Source: Bacteroidales bacterium (GTDB lineage: Bacteria > Bacteroidota > Bacteroidia > Bacteroidales > Tenuifilaceae). Taken from it: 64,000 bases of DNA. The stretch lies in NCBI GenBank assembly GCA_020636835.1, contig JACJXC010000004.1:124001-188000 (forward strand), written 5' to 3'. Position numbers and translations under genes: made by a program. This document shows, in pieces, positions 1 to 9,504 of this stretch. The number at the start of each line of letters is the position of its first letter. The stretch's first letter is position 1. The notes beneath the pieces were generated by a model. The model had not been told where the DNA came from. It saw nothing but the letters and a program-made list of their open reading frames with translations, and did no database searches.

Positions 1-18
1 AAAATTTCTATATATTTT

Positions 19-38
19 TACCAATTGAAAAATTGGTA
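19..38. repeat. Perfect 8-bp hairpin just upstream of mraZ
   Basis: TACCAATT and AATTGGTA form a perfect stem around a GAAA loop and end 5 bases before the mraZ ATG at 44. The position allows a translational or operator role for the whole dcw cluster, but the known TGGG-type MraZ repeats are not evident here. The function is inference. Confidence 0.45.
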
Positions 39-43
39 GAAAA

Positions 44-508
44 ATGTCCTCATTCATTGGTGATTACGATTGCAAAGTTGACGAGAAGGGTCGCGTACTT
101 TTCCCCTCAGCGCTGCGTAAGCAGATTACATCTGCTGCGCCCGATCGATTCGTGGTGAAAAAGGATATTTATGAGGAGTGCTTGGTGCTCTTTCCAATGG
201 AGGAATGGGAGCGCCAAAATGCCCTAATTCGCAAGAATACCAATCCTTACAACAAGGAGCACAACCAGTTCCTACGCGAGTTTTACCGTGGAACCGCCGA
301 GGTTTCGCTCGATGCTAGCGGACGTTTGCTTTTCTCCAAGCGCCTGCTCGAGATGGTTGGCATTGAAAAGGATGTGGTGTTTGCCGGAATGAACGGCAAA
401 ATTGAGATTTGGGCAAAGAGTAAGTACGAAGGCGCACAAATGCCATCGGGCGATTTTGCAAGCCTAGCCGATAAGATTTTGGGATCAACAATTATAAAGG
501 ATGAGTAA
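44..508 (+). CDS. mraZ: MraZ transcriptional regulator of the dcw cluster
   Basis: 154 aa, normal for the family. Two SpoVT/AbrB-like half domains are visible, each with the conserved D-x3-R type motif: VDEKGRVLFP near residues 13-22 and LDASGRLLF near 89-97. MraZ is a DNA-binding ring-forming protein that usually represses its own dcw operon. It is first in the cluster, and its TAA stop shares one base with the rsmH ATG, so translation is probably coupled. A short perfect hairpin sits directly upstream of the start. Confidence 0.97.
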   Translation: MSSFIGDYDCKVDEKGRVLFPSALRKQITSAAPDRFVVKKDIYEECLVLFPMEEWERQNALIRKNTNPYNKEHNQFLREFYRGTAEVSLDASGRLLFSKRLLEMVGIEKDVVFAGMNGKIEIWAKSKYEGAQMPSGDFASLADKILGSTIIKDE

Positions 509-1407
509 TGGCCTACCACGTACCAGTGTTGCTTGCCGAAAGCATAGAGGGTTTAAATATTAAGCCCAACGGAACTTATGTAGACCTCACCTTTGGTGGG
601 GGTGGCCATTCCCGTCTTATCATGGAAAAACTTAACCGCCAAGGGCGGTTGTTTGCTTTTGACCAGGACGAGGATGCTTTGGCAAACGCAATCGACGATA
701 AGCGCTTTATACTTATCCGTAGCAATTTCAAGTATTTCCGAAATTTTCTCAGGTATCACGGTGTCGACAAGGTGGATGGCATTCTGGCCGATTTGGGCGT
801 GTCGTCGTTCCACTTGGATAGCCCCGAGCGTGGTTTCTCGTTCCGATTCGAGGGACCGCTTGATATGCGTATGAATCGTCGCGCATCGCTTTCAGCAAAA
901 ATCGTGGTAAACAATTACGAGGCGGAAGATTTAATGAAGATTTTTAGGCTTTACGGCGAGTTGAACGAGGCTAAACGCTTTGCCAACGCAATTTGCCGCG
1001 AGCGTTCAAATAGGCCGATTGAAACCGTGGAAGATTTGGCAGAACTACTTAAGCCGATGATTCCACAGAAGATTCAGAACAAAACGCTGGCTCAGGTTTT
1101 TCAGGCAATTCGCATTGAGGTGAACCACGAGCTGGATGTGCTAAAAAGTATGATTCTGAATGCGGAGAAGTGCTTGGTGCAGGACGGACGATTGGTGATA
1201 ATATCGTACCACTCGCTGGAGGACAGGTTGGTGAAGAACTATTTCCGTAACGGAAATTTTGAGGGCGAGGATAACCCCGATTTTATGGGAAATCGCACAG
1301 TACCATTTGAGCAGGTTAACCGTAAGGTAATTGTCCCAACCGACGAGGAGTTGGAACGCAATAGCAGAGCGCGTAGCGCAAAACTTAGGGTAGGAAATAA
1401 ACTATGA
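508..1407 (+). CDS. rsmH: 16S rRNA (cytosine-1402-N4)-methyltransferase RsmH
   Basis: 299 aa SAM-dependent methyltransferase (MraW). The glycine-rich SAM motif DLTFGGGGHS is near residues 27-36, followed by FDQDEDA. The ILADLGVSSFHLD block and the C-terminal ISYHSLEDR and RSAKLR motifs are characteristic. It methylates N4 of C1402 in 16S rRNA, fine-tuning decoding. It overlaps mraZ by one base and the next gene by four bases (ATGA), which indicates one tightly packed transcript. Confidence 0.98.
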   Translation: MAYHVPVLLAESIEGLNIKPNGTYVDLTFGGGGHSRLIMEKLNRQGRLFAFDQDEDALANAIDDKRFILIRSNFKYFRNFLRYHGVDKVDGILADLGVSSFHLDSPERGFSFRFEGPLDMRMNRRASLSAKIVVNNYEAEDLMKIFRLYGELNEAKRFANAICRERSNRPIETVEDLAELLKPMIPQKIQNKTLAQVFQAIRIEVNHELDVLKSMILNAEKCLVQDGRLVIISYHSLEDRLVKNYFRNGNFEGEDNPDFMGNRTVPFEQVNRKVIVPTDEELERNSRARSAKLRVGNKL

Positions 1408-1778
1408 GTGAGATTAGCGAGCAACCGGTTGAGTTTATCGATGAGCAGCCACTTAAGCCCAAGGACAAAAAGGGCGTTAAGGTGAAGGACTTCCTCAGCG
1501 GAAATATTCTTACACACGAGAATATTTCGGCGCAGCTGCCCTATGTGCTGTTCTTGGCATTCATAGCGGTTATCTACATAGCAAACCATTACCGTTACGA
1601 TAGGTTAATGCGCGAAGATCAAAAGGTAAAAACCGAGTTGAAAAATTTACGTGCCGAGTCAATCACCACCGCAGCGGAGCTGATGTTTATCAGCAAGCAA
1701 TCGGAGGTGGTAAAACTGGTTGAGGAAAAAGGGTTGGAGCTGAAGGAATCGACAGTTCCACCTAAGAAGATAAAGTAG
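1404..1778 (+). CDS. ftsL: FtsL-like division protein
   Basis: 124 aa bitopic membrane protein. An acidic/basic cytoplasmic N-terminus of about 45 residues is followed by one hydrophobic segment (PYVLFLAFIAVIYIANHY, about residues 46-63) and a short Lys/Glu-rich coiled-coil-like extracytoplasmic part. Size, topology and position between rsmH and ftsI match the Bacteroidota FtsL-like proteins, whose sequences are poorly conserved. The role in the FtsQLB divisome complex is inferred from position and shape. Its start overlaps the rsmH stop by four bases. Confidence 0.85.
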   Translation: MSEISEQPVEFIDEQPLKPKDKKGVKVKDFLSGNILTHENISAQLPYVLFLAFIAVIYIANHYRYDRLMREDQKVKTELKNLRAESITTAAELMFISKQSEVVKLVEEKGLELKESTVPPKKIK

Positions 1779-1857
1779 GAGAATTCGAATATCGAACAAG
1801 GAACTCCGAATTAGTAATGATGAATTAAGAGAAATAATAAACAGCAAATCAGCATTA

Positions 1858-3984
1858 ATGTCACTAAAAAAAGAAATATTAACCCGAATTGCAGTAGTGT
1901 ACGTATTTTTCGTGCTGCTGGGGTTAGGCATTATTGCTAAAATCATCTACATACAGTTTGTTGAGGGTCATAAGTGGCGTGCAAAGGCAAAGGTTATTAC
2001 CTATAAGGATATCATTGTAACGCCAAACCGTGGTGATATTTGCGCCACCGACGGACGGGTTCTGGCAACATCAATCCCCTACTTCGATTTAAGAATGGAC
2101 TTGCTTGCTGGCGGTGTTACCGATTCGGTTTTTAACACCAATATCGATTCGTTGGCCATTTGTCTGTCGAACTTTTTTAGGGATAGGTCCAAGTATGCCT
2201 ACAAATCCGAATTGACCAATGCCCGCCGATTAGCTAAGAATAAACGGTTTTACCCCGTTGCGCCCCGCAAAGTGAACTACATAGAGTTACAGCAAATCAA
2301 GAAATTTCCGTTATTCCGATTGGGCGAGAATAAGGGTGGATTTATCCCTGTGCAAAGCAATAAGCGCATTCTACCTCACGCAACCATGGCGGCACGTACC
2401 ATTGGAACTGCTAACGATGGTGGTGTTGCAATTGGAATTGAGGGGGCTTTCGACTACGCTCTAAAGGGTAAGGCTGGACTCAGGGTGCACCAACGTATTC
2501 CGGGCAACAGTTGGGTTGAAGTAAAGAGTATTGAGCAAATTGATTCAGAAGATGGCTCCGATGTAATCACCACCATTGATGTGGCGCTGCAGGATGTGGC
2601 CGAGGCCGCGCTGCGGAAGCAGCTTAGCAAGCACGGCGCAGAACATGGCTGTGCAATTCTGATGGAGGTTGCCACTGGCGATATAAAAGCAATTGCCAAC
2701 CTTAAGCGTAACAACGACGATAGCTACTCGGAACTTTTCAACTACGCTGTGGGCGAGAGCGTTGAACCGGGTTCTACAATGAAAATCCCAACATTAGTTG
2801 CACTGCTCGAGGATGGCTATATCGACTTACACGATTCGGTAAATACAGGCAATGGCAAATACAAGATATACGATAGAACCATTGTAGATTCGAAGGAAGA
2901 CGGTCATGGAAAAATATCTGTACAGGAGGTTTTTGAAGTTTCGTCGAATGTAGGCGTTGTAAAACTGGTTACTCAGCACTACAAGGGCAAGGAAAAGGAA
3001 TTTATCGACCGGATTTATGCCATGAAGTTGAATCAGCCCCTGAACGTTTCTATTCCGGGCGAACCTAATCCTTACATAAAGTATCCGGGCGATAAACTAT
3101 GGTCGGGCATGTCGTTACCAATGATGAGTATAGGCTATGAGTTACGACTAACCCCGCTTCAAATCCTTACGTTCTACAATGCCATTGCAAATAATGGCCG
3201 AATGGTGAAACCCCGTTTGGTGAAATCGCTGGTGCGCCACGGACAGGTCGTACAGTCGTTTTCACCCGAGGTAATTTCAACTTCCATCTGTTCGCGCTCA
3301 ACCCTAAAAAAGGTTCACGAGGTGCTAGAGGGGGTTGTGGAGCAAGGTACCGCTATGAACCTAAAAAATCCTCGATATAAAATTGCAGGAAAAACAGGCA
3401 CAGCACAGGTTGCAAAGGGAACTAGAGGTTACAAGCATGGTGGGAGGGTAAGTTACTCCGCATCGTTTGCTGGTTATTTTCCAGCCGACGATCCAAAGTA
3501 CTCCTGTATTGTGGTGGTTAACTCGCCTTCGAACAGCGTGTACTATGGAAACCTAGTGGCAGGCCCAATTTTTAAGGAGATATCCGATAAGGTTTACGCC
3601 ACCAGCCCTGAGTGGTTCCGCGAGGTTGACGATAGTGGAGATTTTAAGGAGATACCACAGGCAAAATCGAGTAGCAGAGAGGCTTTAGCAGAAGTGCTAG
3701 ACGAACTGGATATTCCTTTCGAAAAGGCCGATAAAAAGGCCGATTGGGTTACCACCGAGCGCGATAGCGTTAAGGTTGAGTTGAAGAAACTGAACGTATC
3801 CAAGAAAACCGTTCCAAATGTAGTTGGAATGGGATTAAAGGATGCATTATTCCTGCTCGAGAATACTGGGTTAAGGGTTAAGTTTCAGGGCAGAGGCTCT
3901 GTTCGCTCACAATCCATTCAGGCAGGAACCAAGGTTGCTCCGGGAAGTACTGTGTTTTTGGAGATGAGTCTGGGGGAGAGTTAG
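1858..3984 (+). CDS. ftsI: Septal peptidoglycan transpeptidase FtsI/PBP3 with PASTA domain
   Basis: 708 aa class B penicillin-binding protein. An N-terminal membrane anchor (about residues 9-32) precedes a dimerisation/pedestal region. The transpeptidase domain carries S306-T-M-K309 (SxxK), S362-S-N364 (SxN) and K512-T-G. The C-terminus holds one PASTA domain (about 645-705), usual in Bacteroidota FtsI but absent in E. coli. It cross-links septal peptidoglycan together with FtsW. The preceding 79-base gap has no obvious terminator, so it is probably in the same transcript. Confidence 0.96.
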   Translation: MSLKKEILTRIAVVYVFFVLLGLGIIAKIIYIQFVEGHKWRAKAKVITYKDIIVTPNRGDICATDGRVLATSIPYFDLRMDLLAGGVTDSVFNTNIDSLAICLSNFFRDRSKYAYKSELTNARRLAKNKRFYPVAPRKVNYIELQQIKKFPLFRLGENKGGFIPVQSNKRILPHATMAARTIGTANDGGVAIGIEGAFDYALKGKAGLRVHQRIPGNSWVEVKSIEQIDSEDGSDVITTIDVALQDVAEAALRKQLSKHGAEHGCAILMEVATGDIKAIANLKRNNDDSYSELFNYAVGESVEPGSTMKIPTLVALLEDGYIDLHDSVNTGNGKYKIYDRTIVDSKEDGHGKISVQEVFEVSSNVGVVKLVTQHYKGKEKEFIDRIYAMKLNQPLNVSIPGEPNPYIKYPGDKLWSGMSLPMMSIGYELRLTPLQILTFYNAIANNGRMVKPRLVKSLVRHGQVVQSFSPEVISTSICSRSTLKKVHEVLEGVVEQGTAMNLKNPRYKIAGKTGTAQVAKGTRGYKHGGRVSYSASFAGYFPADDPKYSCIVVVNSPSNSVYYGNLVAGPIFKEISDKVYATSPEWFREVDDSGDFKEIPQAKSSSREALAEVLDELDIPFEKADKKADWVTTERDSVKVELKKLNVSKKTVPNVVGMGLKDALFLLENTGLRVKFQGRGSVRSQSIQAGTKVAPGSTVFLEMSLGES

Positions 3985-4106
3985 TTTTTGAGTAATTAAG
4001 TTAATGAGTAAATAAGAAAATAAGGAAATAAGTTATTAGGTTATTAAGTTCAGAGTGGGAGGAATGGCAACTCGTCACAAATTAAAAGGATAAAAGATAT
4101 ATAGCA
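3985..4106. repeat. AT-rich low-complexity spacer between ftsI and murE
   Basis: The 122-base gap is built largely of short degenerate units such as AGTAATTAAG, AATAAG and GTTATTA repeated head to tail in the first 70 bases. No hairpin terminator is visible, so transcription probably continues into murE. Slippage or repeat expansion would explain its composition; no function is seen. Confidence 0.4.
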
Positions 4107-5567
4107 ATGTTGATTACACTAAAAAACATACTACCAAAATCGCTCAAGTTCGATGCTATTGGCGCGTTGGATGTTGAGGTGGCTGGTTTAACGTTCGATT
4201 CTAGAACGGTCGACCGCGGATTTTGCTTTTTTGCAATAAAGGGTACTCAGGTTGATGGTCACCAGTTCATTTCAACTGCCGTTGATAAAGGTGCTTCGGT
4301 GATAGTTTGCGAGCAGATGCCCGTAGAAACATCACCCAAAACAACCTACATCAAGGTTGAGGATGCATCGTATGCGTTGGGTTTGATAGCATCGGCATTC
4401 TACGGCAATCCTTCGGAGAAGTTGAGGTTGGTTGGAGTTACGGGTACAAACGGAAAAACTACCACGGCAACTCTGCTTTACAAGATGGCTGGCCTATTGG
4501 GCCATAAATCTGGCTTACTTTCAACTGTTGTAAATTACATTGGCGATACCGAGGTTCCTGCTACGCATACTACCCCCGACCAAATTCAACTCAACGCTTT
4601 GCTTGCTAGAATGGTGGCAGAGGGTTGCGAGTACTGCTTTATGGAGGTGAGTTCGCACTCAGTGGTGCAGAATCGTATTGCTGGGTTGATGTTCTGCGGT
4701 GGAATTTTTACCAATATCACACACGACCATTTGGATTACCATAAAACCTTCGATGAGTACATCAAAGCTAAAAAACGCTTCTTCGATAACCTACCTACCG
4801 ATGCTTTTGCAATTACAAACATCGACGATAGGAACGGAATGGTAATGCTCCAGAACACTAAGGCAAAAGTGGTAACCTACTCGTTACGCTCAATGGCCGA
4901 TATGCGTTGCCGCATAGTGGAAAGCCATTTCGATGGCACATTGCTAAACCTCGATGGTATTGAGGTTTGGACGCGCTTAATTGGCGAGTTCAACGCGTAT
5001 AACCTTTTGGCAATTTACTCAACGCTTATCAGCCTTGGTTTCGAGAAAGGCGATGTGTTAACCAAGCTAAGCGAGGTTACTGCGGTATCGGGTAGGTTTG
5101 AGTATATCAAGTCGAATAGCGGCATTTTTGCCGTTGTGGACTACGCCCATACTCCCGATGCATTGGTAAATGTGATTGAGACAATTAAGAAGATTAAGGG
5201 CGACGACCAGCGTTTGATTACTGTTGTGGGTGCTGGTGGAAACCGCGATAAAACCAAACGCCCAGTTATGGCAAAGGTTTCAGCTGAGATGAGCGATATG
5301 GTTATCCTAACATCGGACAATCCCCGTTTCGAAGAGCCCGAGGATATTTTGAACGATATGAAAGTTGGGGTTGATATCACCTTAACCCGCAAGGTTATAA
5401 CCATTGTGGATAGGAAAGAGGCAATTCGCACCGCCTGTCTAATGGCAAAAAAAGGCGATATAGTTCTTGTTGCTGGAAAAGGACACGAGAACTATCAGGA
5501 AGTAAAGGGTGTTAAGCATCATTTTGATGATAAAGAAGTTGTAGGTGAAATAATTAATACGTTGTAG
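4107..5567 (+). CDS. murE: UDP-MurNAc-tripeptide synthetase MurE (meso-DAP adding)
   Basis: 486 aa Mur ligase. The ATP-binding loop GVTGTNGKTTT is at about residues 110-120, followed by the central ligase motifs (THDHLDYHKTFDEY) and the C-terminal domain. The D404-N-P-R motif (SDNPR) is the established signature for enzymes that add meso-diaminopimelate rather than lysine, so this organism should have DAP-type peptidoglycan. It acts in the cytoplasm and is followed by mraY after two bases. Confidence 0.97.
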   Translation: MLITLKNILPKSLKFDAIGALDVEVAGLTFDSRTVDRGFCFFAIKGTQVDGHQFISTAVDKGASVIVCEQMPVETSPKTTYIKVEDASYALGLIASAFYGNPSEKLRLVGVTGTNGKTTTATLLYKMAGLLGHKSGLLSTVVNYIGDTEVPATHTTPDQIQLNALLARMVAEGCEYCFMEVSSHSVVQNRIAGLMFCGGIFTNITHDHLDYHKTFDEYIKAKKRFFDNLPTDAFAITNIDDRNGMVMLQNTKAKVVTYSLRSMADMRCRIVESHFDGTLLNLDGIEVWTRLIGEFNAYNLLAIYSTLISLGFEKGDVLTKLSEVTAVSGRFEYIKSNSGIFAVVDYAHTPDALVNVIETIKKIKGDDQRLITVVGAGGNRDKTKRPVMAKVSAEMSDMVILTSDNPRFEEPEDILNDMKVGVDITLTRKVITIVDRKEAIRTACLMAKKGDIVLVAGKGHENYQEVKGVKHHFDDKEVVGEIINTL

Positions 5568-5569
5568 CT

Positions 5570-6823
5570 ATGCTGTACTATCTTATTGATTTTCTTCAAC
5601 AGTACTTCGATATTCCTGGGTCCGGACTATTCAAGTACATCTCGTTCCGTTCGGCAATGGCATTTATAGTGTCGCTATCGTTTGCCTTGTTGGTTGGGAA
5701 AAAGATTATCCGTTTCTTACAGCGTCAGCAAATAGGCGAGGAAATCCGCAACCTTGGCCTTGAAGGCCAAATGCAGAAGAAAGGAACACCCACAATGGGC
5801 GGTATCATTATTCTGGCATCAATACTAATTCCGGTGTTGCTTTTTGCCGATTTAGCGAATATCTATATTATCATAATGATTTTAGCAACGGTTTGGCTAG
5901 GAATAGTTGGCTTTGCCGATGATTATATAAAAGTGTTCAAAAAGAATAAGGAGGGACTTTCGGGTCGATTCAAGATTCTAGGTCAGGTTTCGTTAGGCCT
6001 TTTTGTAGGTTTAACAATGTGGTTAAGTCCAAGCATTGTTGTTAGAGAACCTGCTCCTAAAACAAAGGCTCCTACTCAAGTTGAAACTGTTGTAGCATCG
6101 GAGTATAATGGCGCTGAACCTGTAAAAGTTCTAAAGAGCGAGAAAACAACCAAAACTACCATTCCATTCTTCAAGAATAATGAGTTTGATTATTCAATGT
6201 TGAATCCATTTAAAGGAGAGTGGAGCGATATCATTACCTGGTTAATATTTGTTGTAGTTGTAATTCTTATTATCACTGCGGTTTCCAATGGTGCAAACCT
6301 AACCGATGGATTGGATGGATTGGCCACGGGCGTATCGGCGGTAATGGCCACAACGCTCGGAGTTTTTGCCTATTTATCGGGTAACGTTATCTACGCAGAG
6401 TACCTGAATATAATGTATATCCCACAATCGGGAGAGTTGGTTGTGTTTATGAGCGCATTTATTGGCGCTGCAGTTGGTTTCCTTTGGTACAACAGTTATC
6501 CAGCCCAAGTATTTATGGGCGATACAGGCAGCTTAACAATTGGTGGAATTATCGCGGTTTTCGCCATTGTGGTTCGTAAGGAGTTGTTAATTCCAATCCT
6601 TTGCGGAATATTCTTGGTTGAGAATCTGTCGGTGGTAATGCAGGTTAGCTACTTTAAGTACACCAAGAAGAAGTATGGCGAGGGTCGCAGAATATTCCTG
6701 ATGTCGCCGTTGCATCACCATTACCAAAAGAAGGGTTACCCAGAGCCAAAAATCGTAACACGATTCTGGATTGTGGCAATTCTGCTTGCTGTTATTACTG
6801 TAGTTACGCTTAAAATTCGATAA
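5570..6823 (+). CDS. mraY: Phospho-MurNAc-pentapeptide transferase MraY
   Basis: 417 aa polytopic membrane enzyme that makes lipid I from UDP-MurNAc-pentapeptide and undecaprenyl phosphate. Conserved motifs include GTPTMGG, FADDYIKV, the catalytic-region NLTDGLDGLATG and the HHH-containing PLHHHYQKKGYPE near the C-terminus. It is about 55 residues longer than E. coli MraY because of a hydrophilic insertion (about residues 160-210, Lys/Thr/Glu-rich) between membrane segments; similar insertions are usual in Bacteroidota. It lies two bases after murE. Confidence 0.97.
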   Translation: MLYYLIDFLQQYFDIPGSGLFKYISFRSAMAFIVSLSFALLVGKKIIRFLQRQQIGEEIRNLGLEGQMQKKGTPTMGGIIILASILIPVLLFADLANIYIIIMILATVWLGIVGFADDYIKVFKKNKEGLSGRFKILGQVSLGLFVGLTMWLSPSIVVREPAPKTKAPTQVETVVASEYNGAEPVKVLKSEKTTKTTIPFFKNNEFDYSMLNPFKGEWSDIITWLIFVVVVILIITAVSNGANLTDGLDGLATGVSAVMATTLGVFAYLSGNVIYAEYLNIMYIPQSGELVVFMSAFIGAAVGFLWYNSYPAQVFMGDTGSLTIGGIIAVFAIVVRKELLIPILCGIFLVENLSVVMQVSYFKYTKKKYGEGRRIFLMSPLHHHYQKKGYPEPKIVTRFWIVAILLAVITVVTLKIR

Positions 6824-6843
6824 TCAATATAAAAACAAATAGT

Positions 6844-8178
6844 ATGAAGCGAATAGTTATACTCGGTGGAGGCGAAAGCGGTGCTGGTGCGGCTGTGTTG
6901 GCTCACAAGCAGGGTTTTGATGTTTTCCTTTCCGATTCGTCGGCCATTAAGCCCCGCTACAAGGAGTGGCTCGATAAGTACAGCATTCGCTGGGAAGAGG
7001 GTAAACACACCGAGGAGTTAATCCTCAACGCCGATGAGGTGATTAAAAGCCCTGGCATTCCCGATAAGGCGCCTTTAATTGTGAAAATTCGCGAGAAAGC
7101 AATTCCAATTATTTCGGAGATTGAGTTCGCTGGACGTTACACCAATGCATACACGATTTGTATAACCGGCAGCAATGGAAAAACCACAACCACTTCGCTT
7201 ATTTACCATATGATGCAGAAGGCTGGTTTGAACGTGGGTTTGGCTGGGAATATTGGTAATAGTTTTGCCTATCAGGTGGCCGAGAATAACTTCGATTACT
7301 ACGTAATTGAGTTAAGTAGTTTTCAACTCGATGGTGTTTACGAGTTCAAGCCCGATATCGCTATTTTGCTGAATATCACCCCCGACCATTTGGATAGGTA
7401 CGATTATAAAATGCAGAACTACGTGGAATCGAAATTCCGCATCACAAAGAATCTTTCGGATGACGATTGCTTTATTTTCTGCTCCGACGATGCGGTTACA
7501 ATTGAGCAGCTAAAACGCATTGTGCTAAGAGCACAGCAATTGCCATTCTCTATTAGGACTAAGGATAACCAAACCTCGTGGATTGAGAACGAGCATTTAT
7601 TTATCAATTACGATGATAGCGATTTTTGTATGTCGATTAACGAATTGTCTTTAAAAGGTAAGCATAACATTTACAACTCAATGGCTGCTGGGATTGCAGG
7701 TCACGTGTTAAACATCCGTAAGGAGGTGATACGCGAATCGCTTTCCGATTTTCAGGGCGTTGAGCACAGGCTTGAGCCTGTTCTAACCATAAAGGGTGTT
7801 AAGTATATAAACGACTCCAAGGCAACCAACGTGAACTCAACTTGGTACGCATTGGAAAGTATGGATACCCCTGTGGTTTGGATTGTTGGCGGAGTTGATA
7901 AGGGTAACGATTACTCCGAGTTGATGGATTTGGTAAAGGCTAAAGTTAAGGCGATAGTTTGCTTGGGAGTTGATAATGCTAAACTACATAAGGCTTTTGG
8001 CGATGTAATTAGTGTTATGGTTGATGCTCGCTCTGCCGAGGAGGCCGTTCAGCAAGCCTACAAACTCGCAAGTCCCGGCGATGCAGTTCTACTTTCGCCT
8101 GCCTGCGCTAGTTTCGACTTGTTCGACAACTACGAAGACCGTGGACGTAAGTTTAAAACTGCAGTTCGTGAATTGTAG
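6844..8178 (+). CDS. murD: UDP-MurNAc-L-alanine:D-glutamate ligase MurD
   Basis: 444 aa Mur ligase. The N-terminal nucleotide-sugar-binding motif is GGGESGAGAA (residues 8-17), the P-loop ITGSNGKTTTTSL is near 107-119, the LNITPDHLDRY motif is present, and the C-terminal region ends with LLSPACASFDLF and the F-x-x-RG-x-x-F signature (YEDRGRKFK). It adds D-glutamate to UDP-MurNAc-L-Ala. It starts 20 bases after mraY. Confidence 0.97.
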   Translation: MKRIVILGGGESGAGAAVLAHKQGFDVFLSDSSAIKPRYKEWLDKYSIRWEEGKHTEELILNADEVIKSPGIPDKAPLIVKIREKAIPIISEIEFAGRYTNAYTICITGSNGKTTTTSLIYHMMQKAGLNVGLAGNIGNSFAYQVAENNFDYYVIELSSFQLDGVYEFKPDIAILLNITPDHLDRYDYKMQNYVESKFRITKNLSDDDCFIFCSDDAVTIEQLKRIVLRAQQLPFSIRTKDNQTSWIENEHLFINYDDSDFCMSINELSLKGKHNIYNSMAAGIAGHVLNIRKEVIRESLSDFQGVEHRLEPVLTIKGVKYINDSKATNVNSTWYALESMDTPVVWIVGGVDKGNDYSELMDLVKAKVKAIVCLGVDNAKLHKAFGDVISVMVDARSAEEAVQQAYKLASPGDAVLLSPACASFDLFDNYEDRGRKFKTAVREL

Positions 8179-8259
8179 TAATTAGTCTTTTGTGCATAGT
8201 GTTTAGATAGTTGTTTGTTGTTCGTTGATAGTTGTTAATAGAGTAATTGAGATGGTTTT

Positions 8260-8286
8260 GTCATTTCGAGCATAGCGAGAAATCTC
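8260..8286. repeat. REP-like intergenic element (GTCATTTCGAGC type)
   Basis: The stretch starting GTCATTTCGAGCATAGCGAG is a short imperfect palindrome of a widespread class of intergenic extragenic elements. It falls in the 156-base murD-ftsW gap. Related but not identical hairpins lie at 20323, 21725 and 60126 in this window. Confidence 0.5.
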
Positions 8287-8302
8287 TTCGATTTTCACAT
8301 TC

Positions 8303-8332
8303 AACTTTTAACTTTTTAACTTTTAACTTTTT
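8303..8332. repeat. AACTTTT tandem units ahead of ftsW
   Basis: Four imperfect copies of AACTTTT(T) run head to tail and end two bases before the ftsW ATG at 8335. They occupy the place of a ribosome binding site, and no purine-rich SD is present. Copy number could vary by slippage and affect ftsW translation; that part is inference. Confidence 0.55.
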
Positions 8333-8334
8333 CG

Positions 8335-9504
8335 ATGTCAGGAGTATTTGGACGATATTTTAAAGGAGATAGAGTGATATGGACGGTAGTTATTTTGCTA
8401 TCGCTCGTATCGCTTATGACTGTTTATAGCTCCACGGGCTCGTTGGCGTATCGTTTCCACGGTGGAAATACAACCTATTTCCTAATAAAACAGCTAATTT
8501 TCTTAGGGCTTGGGCTTTCAATAGTGTTTATCACACACCTTATCAGCTACAAGGTTTACTATCCGCTTTCCACTATTCTGCTTGGGGTTTCGGTGCCGTT
8601 ACTGCTTATAACGCTTGTTTTTGGTGCTACGCTGAACCAAGCATCGCGCTGGTTGGAGGTGCCGGGGCTCGGAATTACATTCCAAACATCCGACGTGGCC
8701 AAACTGGCGCTGATAATGTATATATCAAAAATATTATCTCACAAACAGAAGGATATAAAGGATTTACGCCAAGGCTTTGTGCCGTTGGTAATTCCAATTG
8801 GGTTGATTTGCATGCTTATTCTCCCCGCAAACTTCTCCACTGCAGCATTGCTTGGTTTGGCCTGCTGGATTATGATGTTTGTGGGCAGGGTAAACCTTAA
8901 GTACTTGCTTGGATTTACAGGCTTGGGAGTACTGTTGCTTGGTGCATTTATTGTGATTGCACTGCAATTCAAGAATGTGGGAAGGGTTCACACTTGGATT
9001 AACCGTATCGAGAATTTTGCTAGCGGCGATAACGGCGATGGAAACTACCAGGTTGAGCAATCAAAAATTGCCATTGCAACAGGTGGAATAATTGGCAAAG
9101 GCCCCGGACGTTCAACCCAACGTAACTTTCTACCACATCCATATTCGGATTTCATCTTTGCAATTATTGTGGAGGAGTTTGGATTGTTGGGTGGTACAGT
9201 AATTCTTGCGTTATATCTGATTTTGCTATTTAGGTCGGCATTGATTGTAAAAAAGGCAAAGCGAACGTTCCCGGCCTTTCTGGCCTTTGGGCTTGCATTG
9301 CTGATGGCGCTGCAGGCCTTGGTAAACATGATGGTTGCGGTAAACTTAATTCCTGTTACCGGCCAGCCATTGCCATTGGTTAGTATGGGAGGAACATCGC
9401 TATTCTTTTCGAGTGCTGCCTTTGGAATAATTTTAAGTATTAGTAGGTCACAGAGTAAAACTGAACTATTCGATGGAGAAGAACCAGTTGAGGATAATAA
9501 TTAG
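8335..9504 (+). CDS. ftsW: Septal peptidoglycan glycosyltransferase FtsW (SEDS)
   Basis: 389 aa SEDS-family protein with about ten hydrophobic segments. Typical motifs are seen: GSLAYR after the first TM helix, the large extracellular loop with GKGPGRSTQRNFLPHPYSDFIFAIIVEEFG, and the C-terminal VNLIPVTGQPLPLVSMGG. It polymerises lipid II at the septum with FtsI. Its 3' end overlaps murG by 32 bases. A run of AACTTTT units replaces a normal ribosome binding site upstream. Confidence 0.96.
   Translation: MSGVFGRYFKGDRVIWTVVILLSLVSLMTVYSSTGSLAYRFHGGNTTYFLIKQLIFLGLGLSIVFITHLISYKVYYPLSTILLGVSVPLLLITLVFGATLNQASRWLEVPGLGITFQTSDVAKLALIMYISKILSHKQKDIKDLRQGFVPLVIPIGLICMLILPANFSTAALLGLACWIMMFVGRVNLKYLLGFTGLGVLLLGAFIVIALQFKNVGRVHTWINRIENFASGDNGDGNYQVEQSKIAIATGGIIGKGPGRSTQRNFLPHPYSDFIFAIIVEEFGLLGGTVILALYLILLFRSALIVKKAKRTFPAFLAFGLALLMALQALVNMMVAVNLIPVTGQPLPLVSMGGTSLFFSSAAFGIILSISRSQSKTELFDGEEPVEDNN

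Noticed and set aside
5660..6240. Insertion in MraY as sign of a domain fusion
   Set aside because: Hydrophilic insertions at this site are usual in Bacteroidota MraY and the flanking motifs are intact.
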